Shown: positions 36,301-48,100, counted from the first letter of the stretch. The stretch: 64,000 nucleotides of DNA from Asterochloris sp. CNOR1 (GCA_963969365.1 OZ017760.1:1178001-1242000), one strand, 5' to 3'. The notes: generated by a model not told the origin, from the letters alone. A program made the numbers and translations.

Positions 36301-39300
36301 TTACCGTGCAATGGATGGGCCCACTCTGCTGGCCCACATTGCGGCCGCCAGCCCCACCGAGCAGGCAAGCCCAGCACTTCAATCTGTGTATGTGCTGCCT
36401 ATGCAGCAGGGAAACATCAATGTGCACCCGTGTCATGTGTGCTGAATGGGCCTACCCTGATAGCCCACCAAGTAGGCAGATGCCTATCCTTGGGGCAAGA
36501 TGTGTTGGGCTATGCTGCTGGACCACCTTGCTGGCACACACTGCAGCTGCCACCCTTCAGAGCAGGCATGCTTGGGCCGCTTGTAGGTCATCATCATGGA
36601 ACACCTCAGCAGTGCAGTGTAACTCATCACATGAGTCAGAGTCATAGCTTTGCCTGACCTCACACAAAAATGCAGGTTTATTCCCATCTGCAGATGACGC
36701 TGTGCTGGACCCTGCAGCCCGGGGACCCCCAGCCAGCAAGTTGTTTCTGGTGCCTAGTCTTGAGACTGTACTGCGCAGGCTCTGCTGCACGGCACACCCC
36801 AGGCATCTGGGCTTGGGTGCTGTTGCCCTGCAGATTCTGCTGACCCATCCTGCCAATCCTGACTCTAACAGACACTCTGTCCAAGCACCTGGCCACAGAG
36901 GGCTCTGCTGACCTGCATCACCAATCTGGAAGCCCAGACAGGTTTGCAGGAGCTGTCCCAACACTGATCACTGCTGTGCCTACAGATGACATTGCGGCGG
37001 GCTCTGCTACCCAGCATTCCTCATCTGGACTCCCAGATTGCTCAGTATGGGCGCATGAGGAGCCGTGGCAGCCCTGCAGTGCCTGGTCAGAGGCTCAGTG
37101 TCCAGGCCAGACTAGCTGATGTGACCAGCCCAGCTGGGCGTTCTGGGGCACAGGAGGCTGCTCCTGGCTGGCTGCCACGTGCTGAGGAGCTTGAAGAGGG
37201 ACATGCAGGTGAGGCCAGGGGTGGTGAAGGTGGCCTGCCTGTGAGAGCTGCCTGGCTGCCTCACTGCACACCCTGGCGGATAAGTGAAGCGGGCAGGGCG
37301 CGTAATCCGCTGCTGAGGTCAGCATCCTGGCTTGTCCGGGAGCGCTGGCTGGAATGCATCCTATGAGAGTGCTGACCACCTGCAAGACCTGAATCAAGTC
37401 CCAACACTTCTGCAGAGTCGCAGGACGAGAATGGACTAGCCGGTGTGGTCAGTGAGCAGGATGGGTGCTCTGAGAGCATCAGACCAGCAGCACCAATGCC
37501 TGAGGAGCAGCAATCCAGGCAGCCCCTGTCTCAGCTCAGCAGGCAGCCGACTGCCCTGCTGCATGCAGAGCAGCAGCCTGCAGTCATTGCCAAGAACGAA
37601 TGTGGTGCAGACAGCAGGCCTGCCAATGCGACCAGGCAGCAAGCAGGCAATGGTGAGAGAGCTGAGGGCGCTTTTTGATGCAGCCACATGGCCGCTGGTA
37701 GCAGCCTTCTGTGTGTGGTGGAGGCAAACCACAGCTGTGTGCTTTGCATGTCACTCAGGCCGCTACATGCTGTGGGCAGTTACCATTTTGGGCTACTTGC
37801 ATGCCCAAAGCCTGCCACAGGTGAAAGGTCCAGCTACATTTGCTGGCAATGAGCCTTATGACACAAGACTGCATGTGTGCCTATGGCTGCAGGGGCTAGC
37901 AGTGGTGCTGTAAGTGCGGCCATCTCAGATGCTGCAGCAGACCAAGATGTGGCAGTCATCCAGGCACACGTATCAGGGGCAGCAGAGAGCAGCCGCGCTG
38001 CTGCTGCTGCCCCTGCCGCACAGGCCCAGCCTGCCGGCCCTGCGACCGACAGCCATGAGGGGCCTTCAGCTGCTGCTGGAGTGGAAGGCAGCCCCAAGGC
38101 AGCTGCGCTTCTCCACAGCGCACAGCGTGCCATTGCAGGGCCTACACAGGCGGCCACAGCACTGGTGGGGAAGGCTGCAGCTGCCGGCCTGGGCTCTGTT
38201 GCAGCCTCTTCAGGTGGTGGCACCCTGCGGTCTGCAAGCCAGACTCGGCCTGTGGCCGCATCGCAGAGTCACGTTCTGACAGCTGCAGCAGGCCCAGCCA
38301 CCTGCATGGCCCCTCTTCCCAGCAGCCTGGCGCTGAGCCCTGCTTCCCTAGCTGTGCTGGGGCCGCTGCGGGGTGTGCAGCTGAGCCTGGAGGGTGCAGC
38401 CCCTGGCATGGCAGCTGAAGCACTGGAGGCGGCCCTGCAGAAAGCAGATGCTACTGTCTCTGGGGAGCTGGCCCCCCGAGTGATGGAGGAGCTGGTTGCC
38501 GCAGCCCAGGCAGTGCCTGAACCAGTGCTGGCAGCCAAAGCTCAGCAGGTGGGCCATGGCATGGGAGCATGTCCCCTCGACCGCTGCAATTTGCTGCTGC
38601 ACTTTCTTGGTGTCAGCGGCGCTGATGCGCCATGCATTTGCCTATGATCTGTCAGCCGTCAGCAGGATGGCAACCTGCAACGGGCAGTCACCGCATTTGC
38701 ATGCACTGCAGTTCACTGCATGCCTGAACGGCAGCTAATGCTCCTGGCAGAGAAAGTCAGCTGAATGGCTCAGCTGCCACCTAGGCCGCCCTGCAGGTCA
38801 GCACTAGGCTTGAGAGGCAGCGCAGCAGCTGCTCTCTAGGCCATGCAGCACCTGAGCACTGCTGCGCACCTTAGCATCCCTATCTGTCCGGTCGGTCAAG
38901 GATGTGCCCTGGCGGTCAAGGATGTGCTCTACAGGCGGCTTGAGAGGGATGCTTCAGGGGCCTGTATCCACGTTCAACTTGCAGGTTGAGACTGTGTTTG
39001 ACAGGCACCATGACAGCGGCAGCCTCCAGCGCTAAGAGGCCTGCATCCACGCTTGTGCTGCAGGTTGAGGCGAAACTCCACAAGCAGCTTGACAGCGGTA
39101 GCCTGCGGGCTCGGCATGCAGCCATGACGGCGCTGCATGACCTGGCCCCCAGGCTGGGGCCTGCCCTGCAGCGCAGCCTGCCGCGCCTGGTGGGGCGCCT
39201 GCTGGACTGCACCAGCGAGCCCAGCCGAGAGGTGGGCCACTTTCGTGTGCGTGTCTGGGCTGGGGACCTACATGCACACCTGCAGTGATGCACCAACGAG

Positions 39301-40698
39301 GTGAGCCAAGAGGTGAGCGGTACAGAGCACATGTCGGGGCTGGAACTGCTCTGGTGAGAGGCAGAGCTGAAACACGTTGCAGCTGAGTCTGCAGCTGACA
39401 CAATTCGCAGTGTTTGCAGATGTGCGCAGCAGCTCATGATGCACAGGGCACTGCTGCTGCGCCATGCATGTCTTCCTCCTTGCCCCCTTCCCTGTGTAGA
39501 CTGCCATACACCAGACATGGCTCATTGTCGTGCAAGTGTCTGCAGACCTGGCCAGTGCGAGCGCTGCTGCCTGCGCTGCTGTACAGCTGAGACGGCTCAC
39601 TGTGGTGCAGGTGTGTGCAGCTGCTGATGATGCTGTAGGAGCGCTGCTGCAGCAGGTGCCGGCGCCCTTTGCTCTGGAGCTACTCAGGCACAAGCTGCCC
39701 ATCCCTGGGGCTGCTAAGGTTGGCGTTCCAGAGGCCGCTGTGGTGCAGGTGATGCATGCACCACTCAGCTTCTGCCTCAGGCTCCTCCCTGGCCTTCAAA
39801 GTTGACTGACGAGGCCCCAAAGTTGACAAGTCACATTCTGGACGGCCTCGAGACCTGGTAAGCCTTGATGTTGTGTCAAAGCTTGATGAGGCCCGACGAC
39901 CTCAAGGCTTGATCATGCTTGTGGGCCTAACTCCGAGGTATGGTTGCCTTGAGATGCAATGCTTGGACACAAAACATCGCCATGGTAGCGTGCCCCTCTG
40001 GCATGAGTTGGATGGGCTCATGGCTTCCTTGACTACTCTGCCTGCCCTGTGAAGACTTCTGGCTGCACCTCTATGACAAGCTAAAGTGCAGCCTGAGCAC
40101 ATGTGGACGCTTGGGCTCAGTACTGCCTTGGCAGTCAATGCAATGACCTCCAGTGCTGCTCACGGCTGCAGGCTGCCACCAAGCACATCGGCCGCGTGAT
40201 CAGCCGCATGCCAAGGGCAGAGGTCATGCCACTGCTGCAGCCGCACCTGCTGCCGGGCTTGTTTGAGGCCTTCAAGCACGCCAGCGCTGATGTCCGCAAA
40301 GCCACCGTGTTTTGCCTGGTCGACCTGTGGCTGGTGAGCTGCCCTCACTGTGCACCTTGTACAGTGCAGCTCGTGCAACTATTTCCCTTGCATCATCTTT
40401 TCATGCACTACATGGTGTTATGCTCAACGTTTGTCACCCTGGTTCAACACATATGCACGCATCTTCGTGTTGACATACCCACTGCTGTGCTAGGCATGAC
40501 CCCAGCCAACGCATCTCTGCAGACAGGCTGGTGACTGCCTGCTGCGCCTTTAAAACGTGAAAACCCTCGCTGCAGGTCGTTGGGGAGGCACTCATGCCGC
40601 ACCTCGCACCTCTGAGTGTCTCTCAGATGAAGCTCATAACGATCTATGTAGATCGCCGGCAGCATCACATGCGAGCCAATGCTACAACAGCGCCATAG
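24341..40698 (+). CDS. CLASP: CLASP, microtubule-associated TOG-domain protein
   Basis: CLIP-associated protein that binds tubulin through TOG/HEAT arrays and stabilises microtubules at the cortex and in division (family knowledge). Resolved exons: 24341-24436, 24908-24997, 25129-25221, 25499-25570, 25894-26087, 27082-27376, 27803-28009, 28823-28948, 29395-29504, 29703-29832, 30384-30527, 31017-31242, 31814-32017, 32762-33229, 33937-34032, 34381-34498, 34848-35007, 35714-35881, 36217-36364, about 37893-38549, 39064-39231, about 39611-39748, 40172-40333, 40576-40698. TOG1 is exons 1-6 (GLRDAALECLEEVHRHLGEA); TOG2 is 28823-31242 (LDWTKRIEALLRLEGLILGN). A Ser/Arg/Gln-rich linker follows, then a third array. 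The C-terminal blocks LFEAFKHASADVRKATVFCL and SQMKLITIYVDRR match plant CLASP ends. Three to four introns use GC donors. Some linker exons (32018-32760, 36365-37890) are unresolved. ATG 24341 starts a typical CLASP N-terminus; ATG 24347 is possible. Confidence 0.92.
26038..26576 (+). repeat. Exon-edge echo, four to five copies after CLASP exon 5
   Basis: The exon 5 end and donor (26038-26092, with GTGGGCTGCTGGACGACTCC then AGCAGGTGAGG) recur in the intron at 26147-26200 (GGGGCCTGCTCAACGGTGCC then AGCAGGTGG), 26313-26370, weakly at 26410-26445, and at 26524-26576 (GGCAGCCTGCTGGACAGCTC then CAGCAGG). The spacing is roughly 100-170 bp. Confidence 0.75.
34960..35215 (+). repeat. Exon-edge echo, CLASP exon ending 35007
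   Basis: The exon end GATGCCAAGGAGGGGCTGCG is echoed at about 35170 as GACGCCAAGGAGAGCCTGTG. The copy has an in-frame TAA just before it, so it is not a usable exon. Confidence 0.7.
36305..36570 (+). repeat. Exon-edge echo, CLASP exon ending 36364
   Basis: The exon end GATGGGCCCACTCTGCTGGC (followed by CCACATTGCGG and GAGCAGGCAAGC) recurs at about 36443 (GAATGGGCCTACCCTGATAG) and about 36515-36570 (GCTGGACCACCTTGCTGGCA, then GAGCAGGCATGC). Confidence 0.75.
38955..39125 (+). repeat. Exon-edge echo, 5' edge of CLASP exon 39064
   Basis: The last 27 bp of the intron plus the exon start at 39064 are duplicated 79 bp upstream. GGCCTGCATCCACGCTTGTG with GCAGGTTGAG (real) pairs with GGCCTGTATCCACGTTCAAC with GCAGGTTGAG (copy at 38985). 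Both continue to GACAGCGG(T/C)AGCCT. A weaker third copy starts near 38790. Confidence 0.75.
39205..39320 (+). repeat. Exon-edge echo, CLASP exon ending 39231
   Basis: The exon end ACTGCACCAGCGAGCCCAGC with GAGAGGTGGG is followed at about 39288-39318 by ATGCACCAACGAGGTGAGCC with AAGAGGTGAGC. Confidence 0.6.
39519..39660 (+). repeat. Exon-edge echo, 5' edge of CLASP exon near 39611
   Basis: GGCTCACTGTGGTGCAGGTG (39594) is the intron end and exon start. A copy 75 bp upstream at 39519 reads GGCTCATTGTCGTGCAAGTG. Both continue to GAGCGCTGCTGC. Confidence 0.75.
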
Positions 40699-40847
40699 CT
40701 TGATTGCACGCAAACCCTTTGAGAACCATTACGTTCTGTGCTCTGTTGCCATCAAAGCAAAGAGCTGAACCTGGTAGTTGCTTCTGTTGCATGTTGTTGA
40801 ACAGTCAAGGAATCAGAAATCAGCCAGCAAGGCTGCATGAGGCATGC
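40699..40847 (+). promoter_or_regulatory. 149-bp spacer between CLASP and Nudix genes
   Basis: Very short head-to-tail spacer that must hold the CLASP 3' UTR and the Nudix promoter and 5' UTR, or share them with the flanking genes. I find no TGTAA poly(A) signal in it. Confidence 0.5.
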
Positions 40848-43800
40848 ATGCCGTTCAGCATCATAGGTAGATCTGCTGTTCGGGTGCTGAGCCCAGCACA
40901 TCGCTATTCCCTATTGACTTCCAGAGCTGCCTCCCTGACCTCAAGCATGGCCCCGTTGCTCAGTGCCAGCCCTGATAGGTTCGATGGCATCATCGTTGAT
41001 GAGACAAAGCTGCCAGATGATGTGGATGAGTTCAAAACCCGCCTCAGCAACTCCATCAAGGTGAGGAAAGTCATTACTGTTTGGGCAGTGAAGCTGTGGC
41101 TGGTTGCTCAGCTGCGCCACCTGTATGACCACGTGACCCCTGTGCAGGTGTGGCAGCAGCAGCAGAAGCACGGCGTCTGGATCAAAGTGCCAATGAAAAA
41201 GGTTGCTGTGTGCGCACCTGCCAGAATGCACACTCTGCTTAGTCTGCCTGTGTTCACCCCTGAGTTGCAGAGCAACACTTGCTCTTTGCAATTTGCTCTG
41301 AGCAGCTGGTGAATGTCAGTTGGGTCCTGCAGGCGGCCCTGATTTCAGCTGCTGTTGAGCAGGGCTTTGAGCCTCACCATGCAGAGCCGGCCTACTTCAT
41401 GCTGACCAGGTGAGGTACCAGCAGTGGCCACCAGGCCTGAATGCTGAAGCACCGGTACAGAGCATGCTGCAAAGTGATAAAGGCATCCCAGGCAGAGAGA
41501 AGCACGGCTGCGACACCCATATCCAAGCGCAGTGGTTGCACAGCAGAGGTTGTCTCATGTCCAGCGAGTCCCATTGCTCATGCAAGTGCCTGCTGCACAT
41601 GGCCTCAGCAGCTGCTCACGGCTGATACCTGGCTGCAGGTGGCTCCCGGAAACTGAGAGTACGCTACCGCCCAATGCCTCCCACCAGGTGAGCACATCAC
41701 GCATGCTGCACTGAGCTGACTAGAGCAGAAACTCACGCAGAACAGCAGAGCATTCAGCTCTGGTGCCAGCCTTGCTGGCTACAGCATGAATCTCTGATTG
41801 ACGGCATCGATGCAAACCTGGTGCTTGCACTAAGGCGCCTGCAGGAGGATTGACTATTTTATGGCACAAGTTCAACCCTGGTGCTTGTAGGTTGGTGTAG
41901 GGTCCTTTGTGGTCAATGGCAGGAACGAGGTGTTAGTGGTCCAGGTGAGCCAACGGCAGAGCAGTGATGAAGCAGTCCTGCGGCTCGTGACCCCCTTTGC
42001 TGCTGCGACATGACGCCACAGGGCTGCACGGATTGCTGCTCCAGTGATCTGGCTGGAAAGTCTGCACGCACTCCAGCCGGTTGGGGCCCCCTTGAGGCGG
42101 CAGCAACAGTAGTAGTATGGCTGCTGTGCAGGAGAAATACGGGACCTTGAGGGGAAAGGGCCTCTGGAAGTTACCCACGGGGCTGGTCCTGGCAGGCGAG
42201 TTGCGCTGTGCCTGGTCCCTGCGCGCCACCAAGCATGCTTGTGGCTGCTCACGTGAACGGGGCATAGCGGATTCGGGACATGTTGCACGCCTTGCAGGGC
42301 ATGCGTCGCGTGCAACCTTATCGCCAGGAGCATGGCTGCCCGCTGCATGTTCTAACATGCTGGTTTCTCAAGTCGAGGTGACTGCATAGTACTGCTCGCA
42401 AGATGCGCACTTCAACTGTTGCTAGGGCCTTCTGCCTGTCTGATGGAGCCTGTGTCATGCGCTGCATGCTGCACACTGCAGCTCATTTCGTATGCGACTC
42501 TGTGTGCAGGAGAGGACCTTCCAGAGGGGGCAGAGAGGGAGGCGTTTGAGGAGACAGGTAATGCTGATGCACTGTGTGGCATGGTGAAAATCTTCAGCAT
42601 GCACCTGACCTAACTGGCTTGCCTGTGAATGATGATGCTGTAGCTGCTCACCTGCTGGATGATTCCCACTTGATTGTTGCTGCTGTGTCTGCACGTCAGC
42701 TGACATGACCTGCCTTCTCCCGCAACTCCCTGTTGCCTCTCCTCATTGCCATGGACAGTGCAGATGTGCAGTCCCTAAACCTGCCGCTGGCTCAAAGGGG
42801 TCCATTCCACAGGCTTGCAGTGGCAGATGCAACAGTCAGTTCGATTACACGTGCCCCTGACTGCAGGTGTGCGAGCCAAGTTTCAAGCCGTGCTGGGCGT
42901 CCGGCAGATGCACCGCATGGCATTTGGGAAGTCAGACCTCTTCTTCATCTGTGGATTGAGGTGCGTGTGGTTGCCTAGCAACAAGACAACACCATCAAGC
43001 ATGGCTGGCGTCCAGTGCCATGCAGTGTATGCTTTGCGAGAGCAAGGCTCAAATTGACATGATCTCTTTTGAGCCCACATGACACGAGTGGGACCCCTTC
43101 ACCAGAGCAATCGTCGAACGGTATCAACACCTGCCTCTCTGTGCGGCTTGAAGCGCCCCTAACAGGGCCTGCTCTCTACATATAGCTTTACCTTGATGGA
43201 GTATCTCTACCCAGCAGTCTTCTCCCACCGGGGCATGGTCTCAGTCGACATGGCACCGTCCAGAGCAAGCCTCCAACCAGTAATGCCCTTGCCTATTGCA
43301 GGACGACCTCTGATGACCAGGAGCTTGTAGCGCAGCCCACTGAGGTGGAAGCAGTCAAGTGGATGCCTATGGACGACTATGTAAACTCCCCACTTGCAAA
43401 GTCCACTCCCCTGTATGGGCGCATGGTGGAGCAGTGCCGAGCCTGGGCCCATGGTGAGAAGCTCTTCCCGCATTGTCTCCCGCAAAGCTGCACAAGGCGC
43501 TCATCTGCATTGCTGCTGACGATGTCCACTTCTACGAATGGTGCTGCAACACTGAGCTTGTTGCTTGGTGCTCTGTGGTATGTATTGTGGGTAGAAAAAG
43601 TCACCGCCCTGCGTGGTGCATAATGGTGAAGTGCCACAGCCTGGCTCAGGGTGAGCTGCCCAGCTCATCACTGCTTAGATGAGCTGCTCATGTGCATCGT
43701 CATTGGCACAGCGTCCCCCCCTGCATGGCGCATGATGGTGCAGGGCTTAAGTCTGGACCAGTGGTGGGCTGCCTGTTGCAACTTGCTTGAGGGCCGTCAA

Positions 43801-44075
43801 CCATGACAGGCTTAGTTTTATTCAACGCCCAGCAGCATGCATCTGGGTGGCTTTTGGACGGGGTTGTGGTGCTCTGAGTTGCCCCTGTGTTGCCCTTTGC
43901 TTGCGAGCTGTGTGTGCCCTTGAGTGGCTGTGTACCACCTGCCATTGCAGGGCTGTACCCTGGCCTGAATGCTGAGACAATGATCAGTTCCCGTGAGGGA
44001 AGGTCTGACCTATTCATTTACGGCCACACTACGCTGCCTGACAGTCAAAATGCTCCAAAGCAGAGCCAGCTTTGA
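40848..44075 (+). CDS. Nudix hydrolase, plant NUDT2/6/7/8-type
   Basis: Hydrolyses nucleoside diphosphates linked to other moieties (ADP-ribose or NADH in plant relatives), a sanitation or signalling role inferred from the family. Exons: 40848-41060, 41148-41201, 41333-41409, 41639-41687, 41891-41944, 42132-42195, 42510-42557, 42867-42960, 43302-43453, 43951-44075; all junctions keep phase, giving 309 aa. Exons 1-4 encode the plant-type pre-Nudix domain (FDGIIVDETKLP, WIKVPM, FEPHHAEPAYFMLTRWLP). The Nudix box GX5EX7REUXEEXGU is perfect at residues 166-188 (REAFEETG). KSDLFFICGL and EAVKWMP follow, then the short C-terminal tail of the plant family. Exon 6 ends CAG|GCGAGT, a GC donor fixed by phase. 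The first 40 residues are Ser/Arg-rich and could be an organelle transit peptide. Confidence 0.93.
43405..43760 (+). repeat. Exon-edge echo, Nudix exon 9 3' edge, three copies
   Basis: The exon 9 end (43409-43464: CCCTGTATGGGCGCATGGTG, then CATGGTGAGAAGCT) recurs in the intron at 43611-43660 (CCCTGCGTGGTGCATAATGG, then CAGGGTGAGCTG) and at 43718-43757 (CCCTGCATGGCGCATGATGG). Copies 2 and 3 are about 110 bp apart. Confidence 0.8.
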
Positions 44076-45100
44076 CAGCCGTAACCCATACATGGTCATG
44101 TAGCCCAAACCATGCAGCAGCTGACTGAGTTCTCAAACCAGTGCAATCTGGACTCAGTGAACACGCACCATGAGAACTGATGACACCGCTTTCTAGTGAC
44201 ATGAGACAATTTATTCAAGGCAGCCCCATCATTTTTGAAGGGGCGGTCGATCCATGCCTTGCTCATCATTGTGCAGTGCTGACGGCAGGCAGAGCACATA
44301 GCCATTCTCTGCAGTTTCCCCATAGACCATCAGAAGCAAGGGCTTGCGATGCCCAACAATTGTTTTTAAGTATGAACATCAACAGTGACACCATTATGAA
44401 GGGTTGTCACAGGTAAGGCGGTTGCATGCGCCAACCTTGCCAAGTGTCTTGGTTTGCATGGCTGTGCAGTATGGATAGGGAGTCATTGGGTGTGCATGGC
44501 TGCATGCTCCTTGCACTGAGCAGCGTGCAAAACCTGTGCAAGACCGGACGCATTCTGGAAGGCTGTGTACTCTGCTCGGTGCCATGCGCCACCATGTTCT
44601 CTCATGATGCCCATGCTCACCTCCTGCTAGCAGCATATGGAGAGCTGTGCGCTCCAGAGCCCTTGCCAGCGCCGCAGAGAGGTGAAGGCAGCTGGAGCGC
44701 ATCAGCAAGCTGTTTCCAGGCAGCCTCTGGGCGGCACTGTTTGTAGAGCTCTTTGCTAAGCGTGAGTAGGTTATCCCGCTTGGTCAAATCTTTGGTCGTC
44801 TGTGTTGGCACAATCTTGCCACACCGGGCCAGCCCATCCTGCCAGAGCCCCAGGGATCTCACCCCGACATTTTCACCTCAGGAGCCAGGAAGCTCCCTGA
44901 TTGGAGCAGCTGGGCAAGACAATGCAGGCCCCTGCCCAGACAGGGACCTGCAAGCAGTCTGCTTTCGCCTCAGGGGAGCATAGACCCAGTAAATTATGTA
45001 GACAGAGGGGCTGCAAGCGGCGACTTGTGGTAGTCACACCTCAGGCAAGACATGCGTGACGCTGCAGCAGTCTTTTGAGCTGCAGGACCTGCCGCAGCCA
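44076..45100. other. Intergenic region, Nudix to HDS
   Basis: About 1 kb expected to hold the Nudix 3' UTR and the HDS promoter and 5' UTR. A minus-strand open frame near 44617-44862 and a plus-strand one near 44753-44983 look like chance; neither is recognised. Confidence 0.5.
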
Positions 45101-48100
45101 ATGCACAGCGTGCAGTGCAATGTCAAAGGCAGTGCACGGCGTAGGCCTGCCATATTGAGGATGCCGTTGGTAACAGCTTATGCGTTGTTGGGGTTGGAGG
45201 CTGACCGTCACTGCAGCGCAGTGACTATCCTGCCTGGACTTGCTGTCACAGCAGAGGCTCCAAGCCTGGCTCCTTACAATGCAACGTCGTCCTGCAGGCC
45301 GCGCTGCAGGCCACACAGCAGGCGACAGATGGCCCTCGCCGCAAGACAGACCCAAACAGCAGCGCTGAGAATGGCACAGGCGGCAGCCTGCTGCTGCCTA
45401 AGTACTGCGAAGCCGTCTATAAATCCCTCAGGCGGCCAACTCGCACCATCAATGTGAGCAGCATGTGGCCATACCATGGCCAAGGGCGGCTCTGTGGCAG
45501 CTGTCATGCAGCATCGTAGTCCTGCAACATGGTGGCTCCTGCTGCAGCTGGCCCGCGCTGCCCTCATGGCTCTGTGGCAGCTGGCATGCAGCAAGGCTGT
45601 TCTGCTGCTGTGGTTGCGGGGCATTGATCTGCTGCTCATGGGGCAAGTGTGGTCTGTGAGTTTCTGTGCGCAGAGGCCCCTGGTTCTTATCAGCTGCCCC
45701 CCTGCCTTCTGTGGCCCTCCAGCAGTTAGGCAGCGCACAGCAGGGCAGGCCACTTTTGAGAGAAGTCCCCAACTGACTCGTGCCTGCCTTTGCACAGTGC
45801 TTGCAGCCCAGCACCAGACGCTGAGCCGTCATGCCTGTTTCTCACTTGCCTGCATGCGCACACTAGCTGTGAGGCTGTGCTGGCACTGGCTGCTGACGGT
45901 GCCTCTCTGGCATGCAGATTGGCCCTGTGAAGGTGGGCAGCGACCACCCAGTGGCCCTGCAGACCATGACCACCACGGATACGCGCGACGTGCAGGCCAC
46001 CGTAGACCAGGTGTGCCCTCTAATTTTTGCACGACCTGCCTGCAGTTCAGCCGGGGTTAGCACGCTGGGGTTGGCACCTTCAGTGCAGGCCACTGTGGTG
46101 TGCGCGCCGTCTGCACCCTCAATTCTGTGCATTGGGGGCTTGCTACAATACGTAACACAAAGCCTGGAGGGCTGTTGTCACATCCTATGTGGCTCCCACA
46201 CCGTCCTTTTGCAACTCCAGTGGACTAGCACCGTTCAGTGCAGACTACAGGGGATCAGCTGCACCATTTGCATTCTGGGTTGCTTTGTGACTAGGAGCCC
46301 AACATTCGTCAGGTACCTATTGCAGAGCCGTGGCACAGGCATTGTGCTGTCTGCTGTGCCTGTTGGCCGTTGGAGTTTGAGTGGCCTGCCAGGGGCCAGG
46401 CACTCTTCATACGTCTGCAGGGTACGATGACTCAGATGCTGCCGCCAGACACAGCAGCCCGGCACATGTTGTAGGTGCCGTAGTGGCTGTGGGTACACCT
46501 CTAGTGAAGAGACAAACCTGCCTTGTTGCCTCGGGTCCCCATGTGTGGTTGACAACCGGCTGGCTGCCCCTGTAGGTAAAGAAGTGCGCGGATGCGGGGG
46601 CAGACATTGTACGCATCACGGTGCAGAGCAAACGTGAAGCCGAGGCCTGCTACAAGATCCGGGAGCAGCTATTCAAGGACAGGTGAGTACAACGCTGCAG
46701 CATTTGTTGGCTTGTGTGCGGCATGGGTTGAACTGGTGTCCAAACTGGAGCCGCTTCCGTGACCTGTGGTTGAGCTGTTTGGGAAGAGATCAGCAGCCAC
46801 TGCACCTTAGGCATGGTGGTCCTCACCCTGGTTAGTCAGGCTGTGTGCACAGCACTCAGCAGCAGTGGTACGCTGCCTTCGCATGTGCCTGCAACTGCCT
46901 GCTCTCCCCATCGCTGCTATCATCTCTGGTCCTGTGCTTGCAGCTGGCCAGAAGCCCTTCCTCAAAGCATGGGCTACTGCCTTTTGTGTAGGTATGACAC
47001 CCCCCTGGTGGCAGACATCCACTTCAGCCCGCTGGTGGCTAGCATGGTGGCCGACTGCTTCGAGAAAATCCGCGTCAATCCCGGTAACTTTGTGGACGGG
47101 CGCAAGAAGTTCGATGAGAAGGTGTACGATGACGACAGCCAGTTCCTCATGGAACAGGAGCAGATTCGCGAAGTGAGACTTGATTGGTTTGGCGTCGCTG
47201 AGCTGATACTGATGGTGGCGAGAGGCTGCAGGGCTGCAAGATGCTGCAGCAGCAGCTGCTAGGTGCAGCAGATTGGGAGGGTGCAGCTGAGGGGCTGGCA
47301 TGATACACTGGGGGCTGCCTTTTGTGTTTGTGGCTTTTCAGGGTAAGGGGGTTGAACGCATCATGGCAGCAAGGCAGTGTCTGATGAGTTGGAGCAGAGT
47401 CTGGGTGAATGCCGTCAAAGTCACCCCTGGTGGTGGCTGTGAGGGGATACAGGCCAGATCGCCTGTGGTGATGAGGACATGATGGTGATGAGGACATGCA
47501 CTCCTGGATGGTTGGGCAAGGAACAGTTCTGCAAGGTGGGGCAGCCAAGTTTCTGTTATGCATCCACATGCTGCTTGTGGGGCGCTGTGGTTGCTGACAA
47601 GTGCTACCACTGGTGAATCCTCAAAGTGTCTGCGACGCACAGTATATGCCTGTCAAGTGAGCCCCATCCTCAGTCCTCACCTCCGCAGCTGCAGGGGCTT
47701 GTGTCACCGCGTTTCGGCCTTCTCTGATGCTTAACTTTGCCTGTTCCACAGGCTTTCATGCCCCTGGTGGAGAAGTGCAAGCGCCTGGGCCGTGCTATCC
47801 GCATTGGCACCAACCACGGCAGCCTGTCAGCACGCATCCTGAGCTACTATGGCGACACCCCCCGGTATGCACCTGCATGTGTGCTGCGTCTTTCTTGGGC
47901 TTGTGGCGAGCAACAACGGCTCTTGACATGGGGAGCTTTGCCCTGCACGGCCCAGAGGCCTGAGTCTTCCGTGTCGCTGAACCCTCAGTGTCCTCAAGAG
48001 CCCGACAAAGCCAGGGGCTAACATTTCCCTCTGCTCCCACTGCATGGAGTGTGCTAAAGCTGCAGCACCATAGGGCGCCGTCTCCAGCACGCAGCCCACC

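Noticed and set aside
43887-44075. Nudix C-terminal exon as a separate small gene
   Set aside because: Its acceptor at 43951 joins exon 9 in phase, and its sequence resembles the normal C-terminus of plant Nudix proteins.
45056-45457. Long plus-strand open frame beginning at 45056 as the HDS N-terminus
   Set aside because: Its first codon is GTG, and past about 45170 it is out of phase with the true second exon; only its 45101-45169 part fits as exon 1.
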